64,000 bases of DNA from UBA10329 sp964500205 (GCA_964500205.1 CAZCNS010000006.1:193831-257830), one strand, 5' to 3'; counted from the stretch's first letter, positions 42,515 to 51,949 are shown. Translations and numbers: made by a program. The notes: a model not told the origin generated them from the sequence alone.

Positions 42515-44068
42515 CTATCTCGTGCTCAGATGCACTATAGGCACCAGCATCTCCTCCAGCGATATGCCCCCGTGCTGGAAGGTGTTGCGGTAGTAGTTCA
42601 CGTAGTGGTTGTAATTGTTGGGATACGCAAAGAACTTGTCCTCCTTGGCGAAGATGAACGCCTGGCTCACGTTCTGCTTGGGCAGCTGAATGCTGTGTGG
42701 GTCGCGCACGGCATAAACATCCCGAGCCTCGTAGCTAAGGTTCTTCGCCTGCTTGTAGCGCAGGTTGGTGTTGGTGTTGCGGTCGCCCACCACCTTGCTG
42801 GGTTCTTTTACGCGAATGGTGCCGTGGTCGGTGGTGATGATGACGTTGGCATCCTGCTCGGCCATCAGCTCGAACATGTCCTTGAGCGGTGAGTGGTCGA
42901 ACCAAGAGGCGGTGATGCTGCGGTAGGCTGCCTCGTCATCGGCCAGCTCGCGGATCATCTCACTCTCGGTGCGAGAGTGTGAGAGCATGTCTACGAAGTT
43001 GTAAACGATGACGTTGAGGTCGTTGCCCTTCAGGTTGGCGAAGGTGTCCACCAGCTTCTTGCCAGCAGCGTTATTGGTGATCTTGTTGTAGCTGTGCTTC
43101 ACGTTAAGCCCGAGCCGCTGGAGCTGATCGGCCAAGAACTCATGCTCGTAGAGGTTCTTGCCTCCCTCGTCCTCATCGTCCAGCCACTTATCCTTGAACC
43201 TGCGCTGTATCTCAAGCGGAGTAAGGCCAGCAAAAAGTGCATTGCGGGAGTACTGGGTGGCGGTGGGCAGAATGCCGAGATAGAGGTCTTCCTTGTCCAG
43301 TTTCATTGTGTCGAGCACTGCGGGGCGGATGGCCAGCCACTGGTCCCAGCGCAGGTTGTCAATCACAATGAGATAGGTGGGTTTTCCCTTGCCCACCTTA
43401 GGCGCCACTGCACTTTTGAAGACAGTGTGCGACAACACAGGACTGTCATCGCTCTTGCCGTTTATGATCTCTTCATAATTGCTCTCAACCCACTTGAAAA
43501 ACTGGCTGTTGGCCTCCACCTTCTGAGAGGATAGAATCTCTCCCATGCCCTCGTCCTTGCTGCGCTGGAGTTCCAGTTCCCAGAACACGAGCTTTTTGTA
43601 AATGTCTTTCCACTCGGCATAGTTAAGGCGGTCGCTCAGCTTCATGCCGATCTCGCGGAACTCGCGCTGGTAGTTATGGCTCGTGGTCTCGCGCACCAGC
43701 CGCTTGGTGTCAAGGTTCTTCTTAATGGTGAGAAGTATCTGGTTGGGGTTCACAGGTTTGATGAGGTAGTCCGAGATCTTCGACCCGATGGCCTCCTCCA
43801 TGATGTGTTCCTCCTCACTCTTGGTGATCATCACCACGGGCACGTGGCTGTTCTTGGCCTTCATGCGCGAGAGAGTCTCCAGGCCGCTGATGCCGGGCAT
43901 GTTCTCATCGAGAAATACGAGGTCGAAACCGCCTTCGTCAAAAAGGTCGAGCGCATCATCGCCATTGGTGGCGGTCTGTACCTCAAAGCCTTTTTCCTTC
44001 AAGAAAAGGAGGTGTGGTTTCAGCAGGTCTATCTCATCATCGGCCCATAGGATACGGATGTTCTCCAT
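42515..44068 (-). CDS. porX: T9SS response regulator with PglZ domain (PorX)
   Basis: 517 residues. The N-terminal receiver domain has acidic WADDEID, phospho-acceptor D54 in VFLDENMPG and Lys in DYLIKPVNP. A helical linker (about 125-205) is followed by the PglZ alkaline-phosphatase-type domain: IVIDNLRWDQW, Thr nucleophile region in GILPTATQYSRNALF, NFVDMLSHSR, IITTDHGTIRV and HGGISLEEMLVPIV. PorX is known to work with PorY and SigP to turn on type IX secretion, and the PglZ part is a phosphodiesterase acting on oligonucleotides. It fits the T9SS cargo protease nearby. Confidence 0.96.
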   Translation of the reverse strand: MENIRILWADDEIDLLKPHLLFLKEKGFEVQTATNGDDALDLFDEGGFDLVFLDENMPGISGLETLSRMKAKNSHVPVVMITKSEEEHIMEEAIGSKISDYLIKPVNPNQILLTIKKNLDTKRLVRETTSHNYQREFREIGMKLSDRLNYAEWKDIYKKLVFWELELQRSKDEGMGEILSSQKVEANSQFFKWVESNYEEIINGKSDDSPVLSHTVFKSAVAPKVGKGKPTYLIVIDNLRWDQWLAIRPAVLDTMKLDKEDLYLGILPTATQYSRNALFAGLTPLEIQRRFKDKWLDDEDEGGKNLYEHEFLADQLQRLGLNVKHSYNKITNNAAGKKLVDTFANLKGNDLNVIVYNFVDMLSHSRTESEMIRELADDEAAYRSITASWFDHSPLKDMFELMAEQDANVIITTDHGTIRVKEPSKVVGDRNTNTNLRYKQAKNLSYEARDVYAVRDPHSIQLPKQNVSQAFIFAKEDKFFAYPNNYNHYVNYYRNTFQHGGISLEEMLVPIVHLSTR

Positions 44069-44124
44069 CTAATTTTTTGTTTTTCAAGGGTTAAGGGGAC
44101 ATCACCTGAAATGGTGCGGCACTC

Positions 44125-44132
44125 CAAAGGTA
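44125..44132 (-). promoter_or_regulatory. Promoter box of porX
   Basis: TACCTTTG on the minus strand, 56 bases before the porX ATG at 44068. Confidence 0.65.
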
Positions 44133-44226
44133 CAGGTACTAACGCAGGACGACCTGTTAAAGTATCCGAATAGAAAAAGATGCCTGCATTGGTTGTATCG
44201 CCTTTTTCAAGCGAAACACAGAACTC

Positions 44227-44234
44227 TATCTTTG
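44227..44234 (+). promoter_or_regulatory. Promoter box of the phosphohexomutase gene
   Basis: TATCTTTG, 20 bases before ATG 44255. It argues against the longer frame starting at 44180. Confidence 0.7.
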
Positions 44235-44254
44235 GCCGAAACGACACATTGCCC

Positions 44255-45982
44255 ATGGTAGAGCAGCAGATACTTAATCGCGCCAAAGTTTGGACACAGC
44301 CACCTTTTGATGAGGAAACAAGGCAATCAGTGGCGGATATGGTCGCCAACCGCCCCGAAGAGATGGTCGAATGCTTCTACCGCGATCTCGAGTTTGGCAC
44401 AGGCGGCCTGCGCGGCATCATGGGGCCGGGTACAAACCGAGTGAACATCTATACCATCGGCATGGCCACGCAGGGTTTTGCCAATTATCTGGTGAAAAGA
44501 TGGGGGGCGGGGATCAGTGTGGCCATCGCCTACGATTGCCGTCACAACAGTGCGCTCTTTGCCCGCACTACAGCCGAGGTTTTTGCTGCTAACGGCATCC
44601 GAGCCTATCTGTTCAAGGAATTACGCCCAACGCCCGAGCTTTCCTTTGCTATCCGCCATTTCGGGTGCAAGGGAGGCGTGATGGTCACCGCGTCTCACAA
44701 CCCACCAGCTTACAATGGCTACAAGGCTTACGGTGAGGACGGTGGGCAGCTGGTCGCACCGTTTGATGCTGAGGTCATCGCACAGGTGAGGGCCGTGAGC
44801 AGTCCTGATCAGGTGAAATGGCAGGCTGACCCCACAATGATCACCATGATCGGTGCAGAGTTGGATGATGCCTACTCAAATGGGGTGCTTTCGCTGTGCC
44901 TCTCGCCCAAGGACGTACAAGCGCAGAAAGACTTGAAGATGGTCTTCACCTCGCTGCATGGAACTGCCGGCACGATGGTGCCTGATTGCCTTCGTAAACT
45001 GGGCTTTGAGCAGGTGATTGAGGTGCAAGAGCAGGCTGCGCCTGATGGTGATTTTCCGACCGTGAAATCACCCAATCCTGAAGAGGCAGAGGCCTTGGAG
45101 ATGGCCATGCAGCAGGCTGAGGCAGTGGGCGCTGACCTCGTGATGGGCTGCGACCCCGATGCCGACCGCGTTGGCATCGCTGTGCGCGACCTTGACGGCA
45201 AGCTGGTGCTGCTCAACGGCAACCAGACGGGTTCTCTGCTGTTGCACTACCTCATCACCAGATGGGCGGAGCTCGGCAGGCTCAATGGCCGGCAGTTCAC
45301 TGCCAAGACCATCGTGACCACAGATCTATTCGAGCTTATCTCCAAGGCTAAAGATGTGCCCTGTTTCAATGTTCTGACGGGCTTCAAGTACATCGGTGAA
45401 CTGATTCTGAAATATGAGGACGAGCTACAGTTCATCGGTGGAGGAGAGGAGAGCTACGGATATTTGGCAGGCGACCTTGTCCGTGACAAGGACGCGGTGC
45501 TGTCCTGTGTGTTGATTGCAGAGATGTGTGCATGGGCCAAGAATAGCGGCAAGCGGCTTTACGACCTGCTCATTGACATCTATATGGAGCATGGACTTTT
45601 TCACGAGGACCAGATCAGTATCACCAAAGGTGGACGCAGCGGTCAAGAGGAGATCGCTGCCATGATGGACTCATTGCGAAAATCTCCTCCCAAGACGCTC
45701 GGTGGCAGCCATGTGCTTTGGGTGAAGGATTACAAGACAGGCAGCGCCACCTGCCTTAAGGATGGTGCGGTATCCTCCACCGGGCTGCCATCCTCGAATG
45801 TGATGCAGTTCATCACTGAAGATGGGGCAGTGGTCACGGCCCGCCCGTCAGGCACAGAACCCAAGATAAAGTTCTACTTCAGTGTCAACGCACCGCTCAC
45901 AGACCGCGCATCCTACCCTGCTGTGAAAGCCCACCTGAAAGACCGCATCGCCCTGATTCAGCGCGAACTGGATCTCGCCTGA
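44255..45982 (+). CDS. Phosphoglucomutase/phosphomannomutase
   Basis: 575 residues from ATG 44255. The alpha-D-phosphohexomutase fold has four parts: RDLEFGTGGLRGIMGPGTNRVN, catalytic Ser in GGVMVTASHNPPAYNGYKAY (about 150), metal loop GCDPDADRVGIAV (about 296-308), sugar loop GGGEESYGYL and the phosphate loop RPSGTEPKIKFY near the end. The length of about 575 fits the PgcA/PGM2 type. It links glycolytic sugar phosphates with sugar-1-phosphate for nucleotide sugars. Its last 25 bases overlap the converging lipoprotein gene. Confidence 0.96.
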   Translation: MVEQQILNRAKVWTQPPFDEETRQSVADMVANRPEEMVECFYRDLEFGTGGLRGIMGPGTNRVNIYTIGMATQGFANYLVKRWGAGISVAIAYDCRHNSALFARTTAEVFAANGIRAYLFKELRPTPELSFAIRHFGCKGGVMVTASHNPPAYNGYKAYGEDGGQLVAPFDAEVIAQVRAVSSPDQVKWQADPTMITMIGAELDDAYSNGVLSLCLSPKDVQAQKDLKMVFTSLHGTAGTMVPDCLRKLGFEQVIEVQEQAAPDGDFPTVKSPNPEEAEALEMAMQQAEAVGADLVMGCDPDADRVGIAVRDLDGKLVLLNGNQTGSLLLHYLITRWAELGRLNGRQFTAKTIVTTDLFELISKAKDVPCFNVLTGFKYIGELILKYEDELQFIGGGEESYGYLAGDLVRDKDAVLSCVLIAEMCAWAKNSGKRLYDLLIDIYMEHGLFHEDQISITKGGRSGQEEIAAMMDSLRKSPPKTLGGSHVLWVKDYKTGSATCLKDGAVSSTGLPSSNVMQFITEDGAVVTARPSGTEPKIKFYFSVNAPLTDRASYPAVKAHLKDRIALIQRELDLA

Positions 45983-47625
45983 GCAGCCTTGACTGCGTCC
46001 TTTCTCACGGTCTTAAGCGTAAGGAGATTCATGGCATTGGTCGAAAGACCGTCTATCCAAGGGCGGGTGAATCTCAATACCTGATCGTAGTACAGGATCA
46101 CCAAAGGTGCATCCGTCATCATCAGGCTGTCCATGGTTGTGTAGATGCGGTTGCGGACTGCGATGTCGCTCTCAGTGCGCGCGAGGTCATACAGCCGATC
46201 AAATTCGGAGTTATGATATAGCGTATAATTCGGCCCCTGTGGCGTGTGGTTCGCAGAGTAAAAGAGCGAGAGTTGATTCTCCGCATCGGCATAATCGGCA
46301 ATCCATGATTTGCGGAAGAAAGGTACCTGCGCGTTGTTGACCAATGCCCCGTGCGTGGCCCCTGGATTCACTTCCAGTTTAAGGGTTATACCCACCTCGT
46401 TGAGTTGATGCTGCATGAACTCGCAAAGGTCTAAGTACTGCGATGTAGTGTGTAGCGTGATGGACGGCAGTCCTTTTCCGTTAGGGAAACCCGCCTTAGC
46501 AAGCAGTTCTCTGGCCCGTTGCGGGTCGTAGCTGTAACCGAAAGAGCTCACTTTCTCCGATCCAGGGAGTCCGGGCGGCAGGAAACCACCTTCGCCCGGT
46601 TCACCGATGTTGTTCCTTATGTGCCGCATCATCCGTTTGCGGTCAAAGCCGAAATTGATGGCCTGCCGCACTTCCTTGACCCCTAGCGGGGAGCCTTGCA
46701 TTGCAGGCAGGGTGGTGTCCATCAGAAAGCCGAGGTACTCCGTGTTGAGAAAAGGCATGGTTTGCATCACCACCTGCTCCGATAGTTCGGGCCGCAGGTG
46801 GCCTTGCGTGCTCAGGAGCGCATCCTTGAAGCTGCCATCCTCCAACCCCGAAAGCATATCCAGATTACCGAGCATGAATTCAAGGAAGACCGATTGCCCG
46901 TCTGCGATAAAGCTGATGCCCACCGCATCCATATAGGGTAGTCTTTGACCATCGGAATCCACCTCGAAGTAGTTGTCATTCCTATGGAAAACCAGCTTCA
47001 TCCCCTCATGCCATTCATGGAAACGAAAAGGGCCGGTACCTACTGGTGACCTTCCGAAATCACGGCCCAGCGCTTCGGTCATTTCGATTGGTACAACGGC
47101 ACAGTAGGGCATCGATAACATGGAGAGGAAGGCCGGGAACGGCTCTCGCAGTCGGATCGTCAAGACGGAATCGTTCTCTGCTACGAATGGTGCACCCGAA
47201 TCTGTGTCAACTGGCCGGAACACCCATCTGCCGGGCGACAGCGTACCCTCATCGAGAATGCGCTCAAAGCTGTAGACGAAGTCGTGGGCGGTGACCTTTC
47301 TGCCTGCCTCGTCTGGAAATAAGGGGTGGTCATGGAAAAAAACATCGCTTCGAAGCATAAATCGGTATACAAGTCCACTGTCCAGGATCTTCCAATCGCG
47401 TGCAATGCAGGGACTGACCTGCATGTCATCATCCAGTTGCACCAATCCGTTGAAAAGCTGAGAAACAGCCCAGATATTGCCCATGCTACGGGCTTGAGCG
47501 GGGTCAAGTGATGTGATGCCCTTGCTCTCATTGTATCGGAACACTGCTCGGGAGTCCTGATCTGTCGGGCCGGTCCGGCATCCGAGGAGCAGCAGCGCGG
47601 AGCACGCAAGTAACGGGAGACGCAT
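45958..47625 (-). CDS. Oligopeptide-type ABC transporter substrate-binding lipoprotein
   Basis: 555 residues from ATG 47625. The signal sequence MRLPLLACSALLLLGC carries a lipobox (LLGC). The SBP family 5 fold has SLDPAQARSMGNIWAVSQLFNGLVQLD, FMLRSDVFFHDHPLF, HDFVYSFERILD, the family motif VRQAINFGFDRKRM, LLAKAGFPNGKGLP and QLNEVGITLKLEV. It binds peptides or similar solutes for an ABC importer; permease genes are not in the window. A promoter box directly abuts the start. Confidence 0.93.
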   Translation of the reverse strand: MRLPLLACSALLLLGCRTGPTDQDSRAVFRYNESKGITSLDPAQARSMGNIWAVSQLFNGLVQLDDDMQVSPCIARDWKILDSGLVYRFMLRSDVFFHDHPLFPDEAGRKVTAHDFVYSFERILDEGTLSPGRWVFRPVDTDSGAPFVAENDSVLTIRLREPFPAFLSMLSMPYCAVVPIEMTEALGRDFGRSPVGTGPFRFHEWHEGMKLVFHRNDNYFEVDSDGQRLPYMDAVGISFIADGQSVFLEFMLGNLDMLSGLEDGSFKDALLSTQGHLRPELSEQVVMQTMPFLNTEYLGFLMDTTLPAMQGSPLGVKEVRQAINFGFDRKRMMRHIRNNIGEPGEGGFLPPGLPGSEKVSSFGYSYDPQRARELLAKAGFPNGKGLPSITLHTTSQYLDLCEFMQHQLNEVGITLKLEVNPGATHGALVNNAQVPFFRKSWIADYADAENQLSLFYSANHTPQGPNYTLYHNSEFDRLYDLARTESDIAVRNRIYTTMDSLMMTDAPLVILYYDQVLRFTRPWIDGLSTNAMNLLTLKTVRKDAVKAAQARSSSR

Positions 47626-47629
47626 TGCG

Positions 47630-47637
47630 CAAAAGTA
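47630..47637 (-). promoter_or_regulatory. Promoter box of the lipoprotein gene, possibly leaderless
   Basis: TACTTTTG on the minus strand with only 4 bases between it and ATG 47625. Confidence 0.6.
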
Positions 47638-47769
47638 TGGGGAGATCATCCTGCAAGGCATCCATTCCGAAGTAACCTTATGTCTCCTGCAGCTAACATT
47701 AATTGGCAACTTGAATTCTTGCAGTGATTCGGTTACTGGTAAATTGCACGCTCAATTCAAATTCTGAAA

Positions 47770-48297
47770 ATGCTTGTAGCTTTCATTTCGGGCGTTGCCC
47801 TGTGGACATTGATGGAGTATCTGTTGCATCGTTTCCTGGGTCACGAGCATCGTGGTCAGAACTTCTTCAAGAAGGAGCATCTACTGCATCATCAGAAAGT
47901 GCATTATTTCGCCCCAGCTGCCAAGAAGGCCGCAGCGGCTGCGGTTTTCTCAATTCTGGTCTTCAGCTTTTTGCACATTTGGTTGAGCTGGACGGTATCG
48001 GCATCATTCGTTCTCGGACTGCTTGGCATGTATGGACTTTATGAGATAACGCATAGCCGCTTCCATCGTAAAGGGCCAATCGCTAAACCTTTAATAGTAC
48101 TGAGAAAGCATCATTTCTACCATCATTTTCACCAGCCGTCCAAGAACCATGGTGTTACCACTCGCATCTGGGACAGGGTATTCGGCACTTTTCAGGCGGT
48201 AGAAACGGTCTGCGTGCCGCGCAAGATGACCATGCAATGGTTGATGATCGGTGACGAGATCGCCCCAGATTACGCCCAGCATTTCCGGCTACGATGA
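47770..48297 (+). CDS. Fatty acid hydroxylase / sterol desaturase family protein
   Basis: 175 residues with about four membrane segments. The di-iron histidine clusters of the superfamily are all present: HRFLGHEH (20-27), HLLHHQKVH (37-45), HSRFH (about 97) and HHFYHHFHQPSKNHG (about 116-130). It inserts a hydroxyl group into an acyl chain or carotenoid at the membrane. The small size is near that of carotenoid or fatty acid hydroxylases; the exact substrate is unknown. Confidence 0.9.
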   Translation: MLVAFISGVALWTLMEYLLHRFLGHEHRGQNFFKKEHLLHHQKVHYFAPAAKKAAAAAVFSILVFSFLHIWLSWTVSASFVLGLLGMYGLYEITHSRFHRKGPIAKPLIVLRKHHFYHHFHQPSKNHGVTTRIWDRVFGTFQAVETVCVPRKMTMQWLMIGDEIAPDYAQHFRLR

Positions 48298-48321
48298 GCA
48301 CGGATAAAGCAACAATGAGGT

Positions 48322-48343
48322 AGTAACTAAGGGGTAAGTTACT
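48322..48343. terminator. Hairpin between converging genes
   Basis: Inverted repeat AGTAACT / AGTTACT with an 8-base spacer between the hydroxylase gene and the DUF4159 gene stop. There is no clear T-run, so terminator function is uncertain. Confidence 0.35.
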
Positions 48344-49017
48344 TAGAATTCCTCGGGGTCATCACCCATCAGCACATATTGCACGATGTTGGCCCCCATC
48401 TGCAAGGCTTTCCTTCGCGTCTCTTCGCTATTTCCATGTACCTCAGCAGATTCCCAACCATCGCCAAGGTCGGTCTCATAGGTATAGAGCAGTACAAGTC
48501 GTCCATCATGGAACACACCGAATGCCTGTGGACGCCCCTCATCATGCTCATGGATTTTTGGCAGTCCTTTGTCAAAGTTGAACCGTTGCTTGAAAATCGG
48601 GTGGGAGGGAGGCAGCTCTGTCAGCTCATGCTCTGGAAATACCTTGGCGATCTCCCTACGGACAAATTGATCCATGCCGTAGTTGTCATCAATGTGCAGG
48701 AAACCTCCTGAGCTCAAGTATTTTCTGAGGTTCTGCGCCTCACCTTCGTTGAGTATCACGTTACCGTGACCTGTCATGTGAATGAAGGGGAAATTGAATA
48801 TGTCAGGCGACCCCACCTCTACCACGCCTTGCTCGGGATCGAGGTTCATACCGATATTCTGGTTGCAATAGGAAATGAGGTTGGGCACTGAGGTTGCGAG
48901 ATTGGCGTACCAATCGCCTCCGCCACCATACTTCAGCACGCCAAGCCGCAGGTTCTGCGCGGTGGCAGAACCCGTGTTGAGCAGGAAAAGCAGAAGAATG
49001 GTGGTCAATCTTGGCAT
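48343..49017 (-). CDS. DUF4159 exported protein
   Basis: 224 residues with a signal peptide (LTTILLLFLLNTGSATAQ). The fold resembles glutamine amidotransferase-like DUF4159 domains: LGVLKYGGGGDWYANL, FIHMTGHGNVILNEGEAQNLRKYLSSGGFLHID, PEHELTELPPSHPIF and RLVLLYTYETDLGDGWE. DUF4159 proteins are common in Bacteroidota near MoxR/VWA genes; the role is unknown. The start overlaps the rsmE stop by 13 bases, and it has its own promoter box inside rsmE. Confidence 0.92.
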   Translation of the reverse strand: MPRLTTILLLFLLNTGSATAQNLRLGVLKYGGGGDWYANLATSVPNLISYCNQNIGMNLDPEQGVVEVGSPDIFNFPFIHMTGHGNVILNEGEAQNLRKYLSSGGFLHIDDNYGMDQFVRREIAKVFPEHELTELPPSHPIFKQRFNFDKGLPKIHEHDEGRPQAFGVFHDGRLVLLYTYETDLGDGWESAEVHGNSEETRRKALQMGANIVQYVLMGDDPEEF

Positions 49018-49697
49018 GCGAGGAAGTTCATTACCGTGAGGGCAAAGATACCCGCTGTCTCTGTGCGCAGTCTGCTGTTGCCAAGCGACACAGGTTGCGC
49101 GTTTTTAGCCAAAGCTTTTTCCACCTCTTGCTCGGTGAAGTCGCCTTCTGGCCCTATCAGAATCCAAGCACCAGGTGCCAATGATGCGGTGAATGCTTGT
49201 TTCATCCCATATCGGCAATGAGCTATAAATATCTGATTATCAATTTTCTCGATGAACTTATTAAAAGTAGTCAATTCATCTATTTCAGGCAGCCAGTCAC
49301 GTTGAGACTGTTTCATGGCCGCCAGCATGACCTTCTCGCAACGCTCAGTTTTCAGGACGTTGCGTTCGGAGTTGGAGCATCGAATCGGACAGATGCGGCC
49401 CGCACCTATCTCCACCGCTTTCTCCAGGAACCACTCGAAGCGGTCGATGTTCTTTGTGGGGGCTATGGCGATGTTCGGGAGTGGTGGCTTTGGTGTTGTT
49501 GTACTATGAAGAACCGTGAACCCGCAGCCCCGCTTGTCTGTATCTGTGAGTTCAATGACCGCTCTCGTGCCTTTGCCATCGGTGAGTTCCGCTTGCGAAC
49601 CGGCACTCATGCGCATCACTCGCACCGCATGCCGTGATTCCTCTTCGCTGAGGCGATGTTCTCCATCTGTGAAGGTTGGATGATAAAAGAGATGCAT
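49005..49697 (-). CDS. rsmE: 16S rRNA m3U1498 methyltransferase
   Basis: 230 residues from ATG 49697; the frame to 49751 runs into the pckA terminator and is dropped. Family marks are MHLFYHP, SEEESRHAVRVMRMSAG, IAPTKNIDRFEWFLEKAVEIGAGRICPI, RCSNSERNVLKTERCEKVMLAAMKQSQR and the SPOUT knot GAWILIGPEGDFTEQEVEKAL plus SLGNSRLRTETAGIFAL. It methylates U1498 in the decoding region of the 30S subunit. Confidence 0.96.
   Translation of the reverse strand: MHLFYHPTFTDGEHRLSEEESRHAVRVMRMSAGSQAELTDGKGTRAVIELTDTDKRGCGFTVLHSTTTPKPPLPNIAIAPTKNIDRFEWFLEKAVEIGAGRICPIRCSNSERNVLKTERCEKVMLAAMKQSQRDWLPEIDELTTFNKFIEKIDNQIFIAHCRYGMKQAFTASLAPGAWILIGPEGDFTEQEVEKALAKNAQPVSLGNSRLRTETAGIFALTVMNFLACQD
49043..49050 (-). 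promoter_or_regulatory. Promoter box of DUF4159 gene inside rsmE
   Basis: TATCTTTG on the minus strand, 25 bases before ATG 49017, within the 3' end of rsmE. Confidence 0.55.
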
Positions 49698-49715
49698 CGT
49701 GTGATCAAAAGAACA

Positions 49716-49749
49716 GAAGCGGGAGGAAACCGTGGCCTCCTCCCGCTTC
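49716..49749 (-). terminator. Terminator of pckA
   Basis: Perfect 12-bp stem GAAGCGGGAGGA / TCCTCCCGCTTC with a 10-base loop, then tgttcttttgatc on the minus strand. It separates pckA from rsmE. Confidence 0.85.
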
Positions 49750-49774
49750 AATCGGGTCGTTCTCGAAAAGAGGA

Positions 49775-51388
49775 TCAGACAGCCTCACTCACTTTGGGTG
49801 CTGCTGCCAGCATCTCCTCGGTGGCGTAGTCGGCATACTTCTGGAAGTTTTTGACGAAAGCAGCCGCCAGCTTATTGGCAGTGGCATCGTACTTGTCCTT
49901 GTCTGCCCATGTCTTGCTGGGGTGCAACAGTTCAGATGGCACATCTGGAACCGCTGTAGGCATGGCCAGACCGAAAACCTGATGGTTCACAAAATCCACG
50001 TTGTCGAGCTGACCTTCCATCGCGGCAGTGATCATGGCACGTGTGTAGCGCAGCTTGATGCGACTGCCCACTCCGAATGAACCTCCTGACCATCCGGTGT
50101 TGATGAGCCACACGTTCACATTGTTCTCGCGCATCTTCTCACCGAGAAGGGATGCGTACTTGGTAGGATGCAATGGCAGGAATGCTGCACCGAAGCAGGC
50201 ACTGAAAGTCTGTTGCGGCTCGGTGACGCCTACCTCTGTACCAGCCACCTTAGCGGTGTAGCCGCTGATGAAATGGTACATGGCCTGACCTGGGGTCAAT
50301 TTACTGATAGGAGGCAGCACTCCGAAGGCATCTGCAGTGAGGAAGAAGATGTTCTTCGGGTTCTTGGCGATGCTCGGTACAACGATGTTGTCGATGTGAT
50401 GAATCGGGTAGGCAGCACGGGTGTTCTCCGTCTTGTCCGTATTGGTGTAGTCCACGGTAGAGGTGTTCTCATAGAAGTTGGTGTTTTCTACAAGGGCTCC
50501 GAACTTTATGGCATCGAAGATCTGCGGTTCTTTCTCTTGTGTAAGGTCAATGCACTTTGCGTAGCAACCGCCCTCAAAGTTGAAAACAGTGTCACCATCC
50601 CAACCATGCTCATCGTCACCGATCAGTTTACGGTTCTCATCCGCGCTCAGGGTGGTCTTGCCAGTTCCGCTCAATCCGAAGAATATGGCGGTGTCACCAT
50701 CCTTACCCACGTTGGCCGAGCAGTGCATGGAAAGCACGTTTCGCTCATGCGGCAAAACATAATTTAGAACTGAGAAGATCCCCTTCTTGATCTCACCGGT
50801 GTAGGCTGTTCCACCGATCAGAATCATTTTCTTTGAGAAATTCAATATGGCGAAGTTGTGCTGACGGGTTCCGTCCACGGCAGGGTCCGCGTAGAATCCG
50901 GGGGCACAGATGATCTTCCAATCGGGTGCGAAATCCTTCAGCTCATCCTGCGTTGGGCGCAGAAACAGGTTGTTGGCAAACAGGTTGCTCCACGGATGTT
51001 CAGTGGCAACTCGGATGTTCATGCGGTGCTTCGGGTCTGCACACGCATAGCAGTCACGCACATAAACTTCTTTGTTTTGAAGGTAAGCGGCAACCTTTGC
51101 GTGGAGCTTGTCGAAGTTCTCAGAAGTAAATTTGATATTGATGTCACCCCACCACACCGAGTTCTCAGTGTTCTCGTCACACACCACGAATCGGTCTTTG
51201 GGAGAACGGCCGGTGAATTCACCAGTATCAACAGCCAGCGCACCCGTGTCTGTCAGTGCGCCTTGACCGTTGAGCAGGGTCTCCTCTACGAGTTCTGCTG
51301 GGGTCAGATTCCAAAAGGCGGCTGCTACATTCTTGAGACCAAGGTCAGCTACTGTTGCCCCTTCGGCCCTTAAACCATACTCTGTCAT
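49775..51388 (-). CDS. pckA: Phosphoenolpyruvate carboxykinase (ATP)
   Basis: 537 residues. Its features are TGEFTGRSPKDRFVV, the metal/oxaloacetate site IGGTAYTGEIKKGIFSVLNY and kinase-1a loop FGLSGTGKTTLSAD (about 235-248). They continue with IGDDEHGWDGDTVFNFEGGCYAK and the adenine site in SRIKLRYTRAMI. It converts oxaloacetate and ATP to phosphoenolpyruvate, the entry to gluconeogenesis. It is monocistronic, with its own promoter and a strong terminator. Confidence 0.97.
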   Translation of the reverse strand: MTEYGLRAEGATVADLGLKNVAAAFWNLTPAELVEETLLNGQGALTDTGALAVDTGEFTGRSPKDRFVVCDENTENSVWWGDINIKFTSENFDKLHAKVAAYLQNKEVYVRDCYACADPKHRMNIRVATEHPWSNLFANNLFLRPTQDELKDFAPDWKIICAPGFYADPAVDGTRQHNFAILNFSKKMILIGGTAYTGEIKKGIFSVLNYVLPHERNVLSMHCSANVGKDGDTAIFFGLSGTGKTTLSADENRKLIGDDEHGWDGDTVFNFEGGCYAKCIDLTQEKEPQIFDAIKFGALVENTNFYENTSTVDYTNTDKTENTRAAYPIHHIDNIVVPSIAKNPKNIFFLTADAFGVLPPISKLTPGQAMYHFISGYTAKVAGTEVGVTEPQQTFSACFGAAFLPLHPTKYASLLGEKMRENNVNVWLINTGWSGGSFGVGSRIKLRYTRAMITAAMEGQLDNVDFVNHQVFGLAMPTAVPDVPSELLHPSKTWADKDKYDATANKLAAAFVKNFQKYADYATEEMLAAAPKVSEAV

Positions 51389-51417
51389 GGATATTGTTTT
51401 GGTTAGAAACGAGGGGT

Positions 51418-51425
51418 CAAAGTTA
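51418..51425 (-). promoter_or_regulatory. Promoter box of pckA
   Basis: TAACTTTG on the minus strand, 29 bases before ATG 51388. Confidence 0.65.
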
Positions 51426-51565
51426 ACTGATCGGCACCTCGTACAACCTTCAACCCAAGGTTGAGTTATGCACAGGCGGTCACCACAAAGGTTACATCAT
51501 GCGTTTGTATTGTGACCAGCACCTGTTCGGTCTATCAGGTGGCAAAAATGTATTGGGACCCGATA

Positions 51566-51949
51566 TCAAGTTCTATGACGTACCGCAAATCCTAAAGTGA
51601 ACCAACCAGCTATGAGCATCACACCTCCGATGGGAGTAACAGGGCCAAGAGACCGCAGTGCTTCAATGCCGTGCAAAGGAATGGTGGCAAGCAGGTATAT
51701 GGAGCCGGAAAACAACACCGTGCCCAACGCGAAAAGCCGCAGCGGCCATTTCATATCCGCATGGAATTGCTTGGCAATCACAACAGTCAGCAGGATGGCG
51801 ATGGTGTGATAGATATGGTAGTGAACCCCTGTCTCGAAGCTCGACAACTGCACCTCTGGCAGTAACGCTTTCAGTGCATGCGCTCCAAGCGCACCAAGAA
51901 TCACGGCCATTGCTCCGCTGAAGGCTGCTCCAAGAATCCAATTTCTCAT
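51566..51949 (-). CDS. DUF423 membrane protein (YgdD-like)
   Basis: 127 residues with four membrane helices. Family marks are GALGAHALK near the start, FETGVHYHIYHTIAILL, LFALGTVLFSGSIYLLA and LGPVTPIGGVMLIAGW. DUF423 is conserved widely but its function is unknown. It is divergent from the coiled-coil lipoprotein gene (56 bases between the starts). Confidence 0.92.
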   Translation of the reverse strand: MRNWILGAAFSGAMAVILGALGAHALKALLPEVQLSSFETGVHYHIYHTIAILLTVVIAKQFHADMKWPLRLFALGTVLFSGSIYLLATIPLHGIEALRSLGPVTPIGGVMLIAGWFTLGFAVRHRT

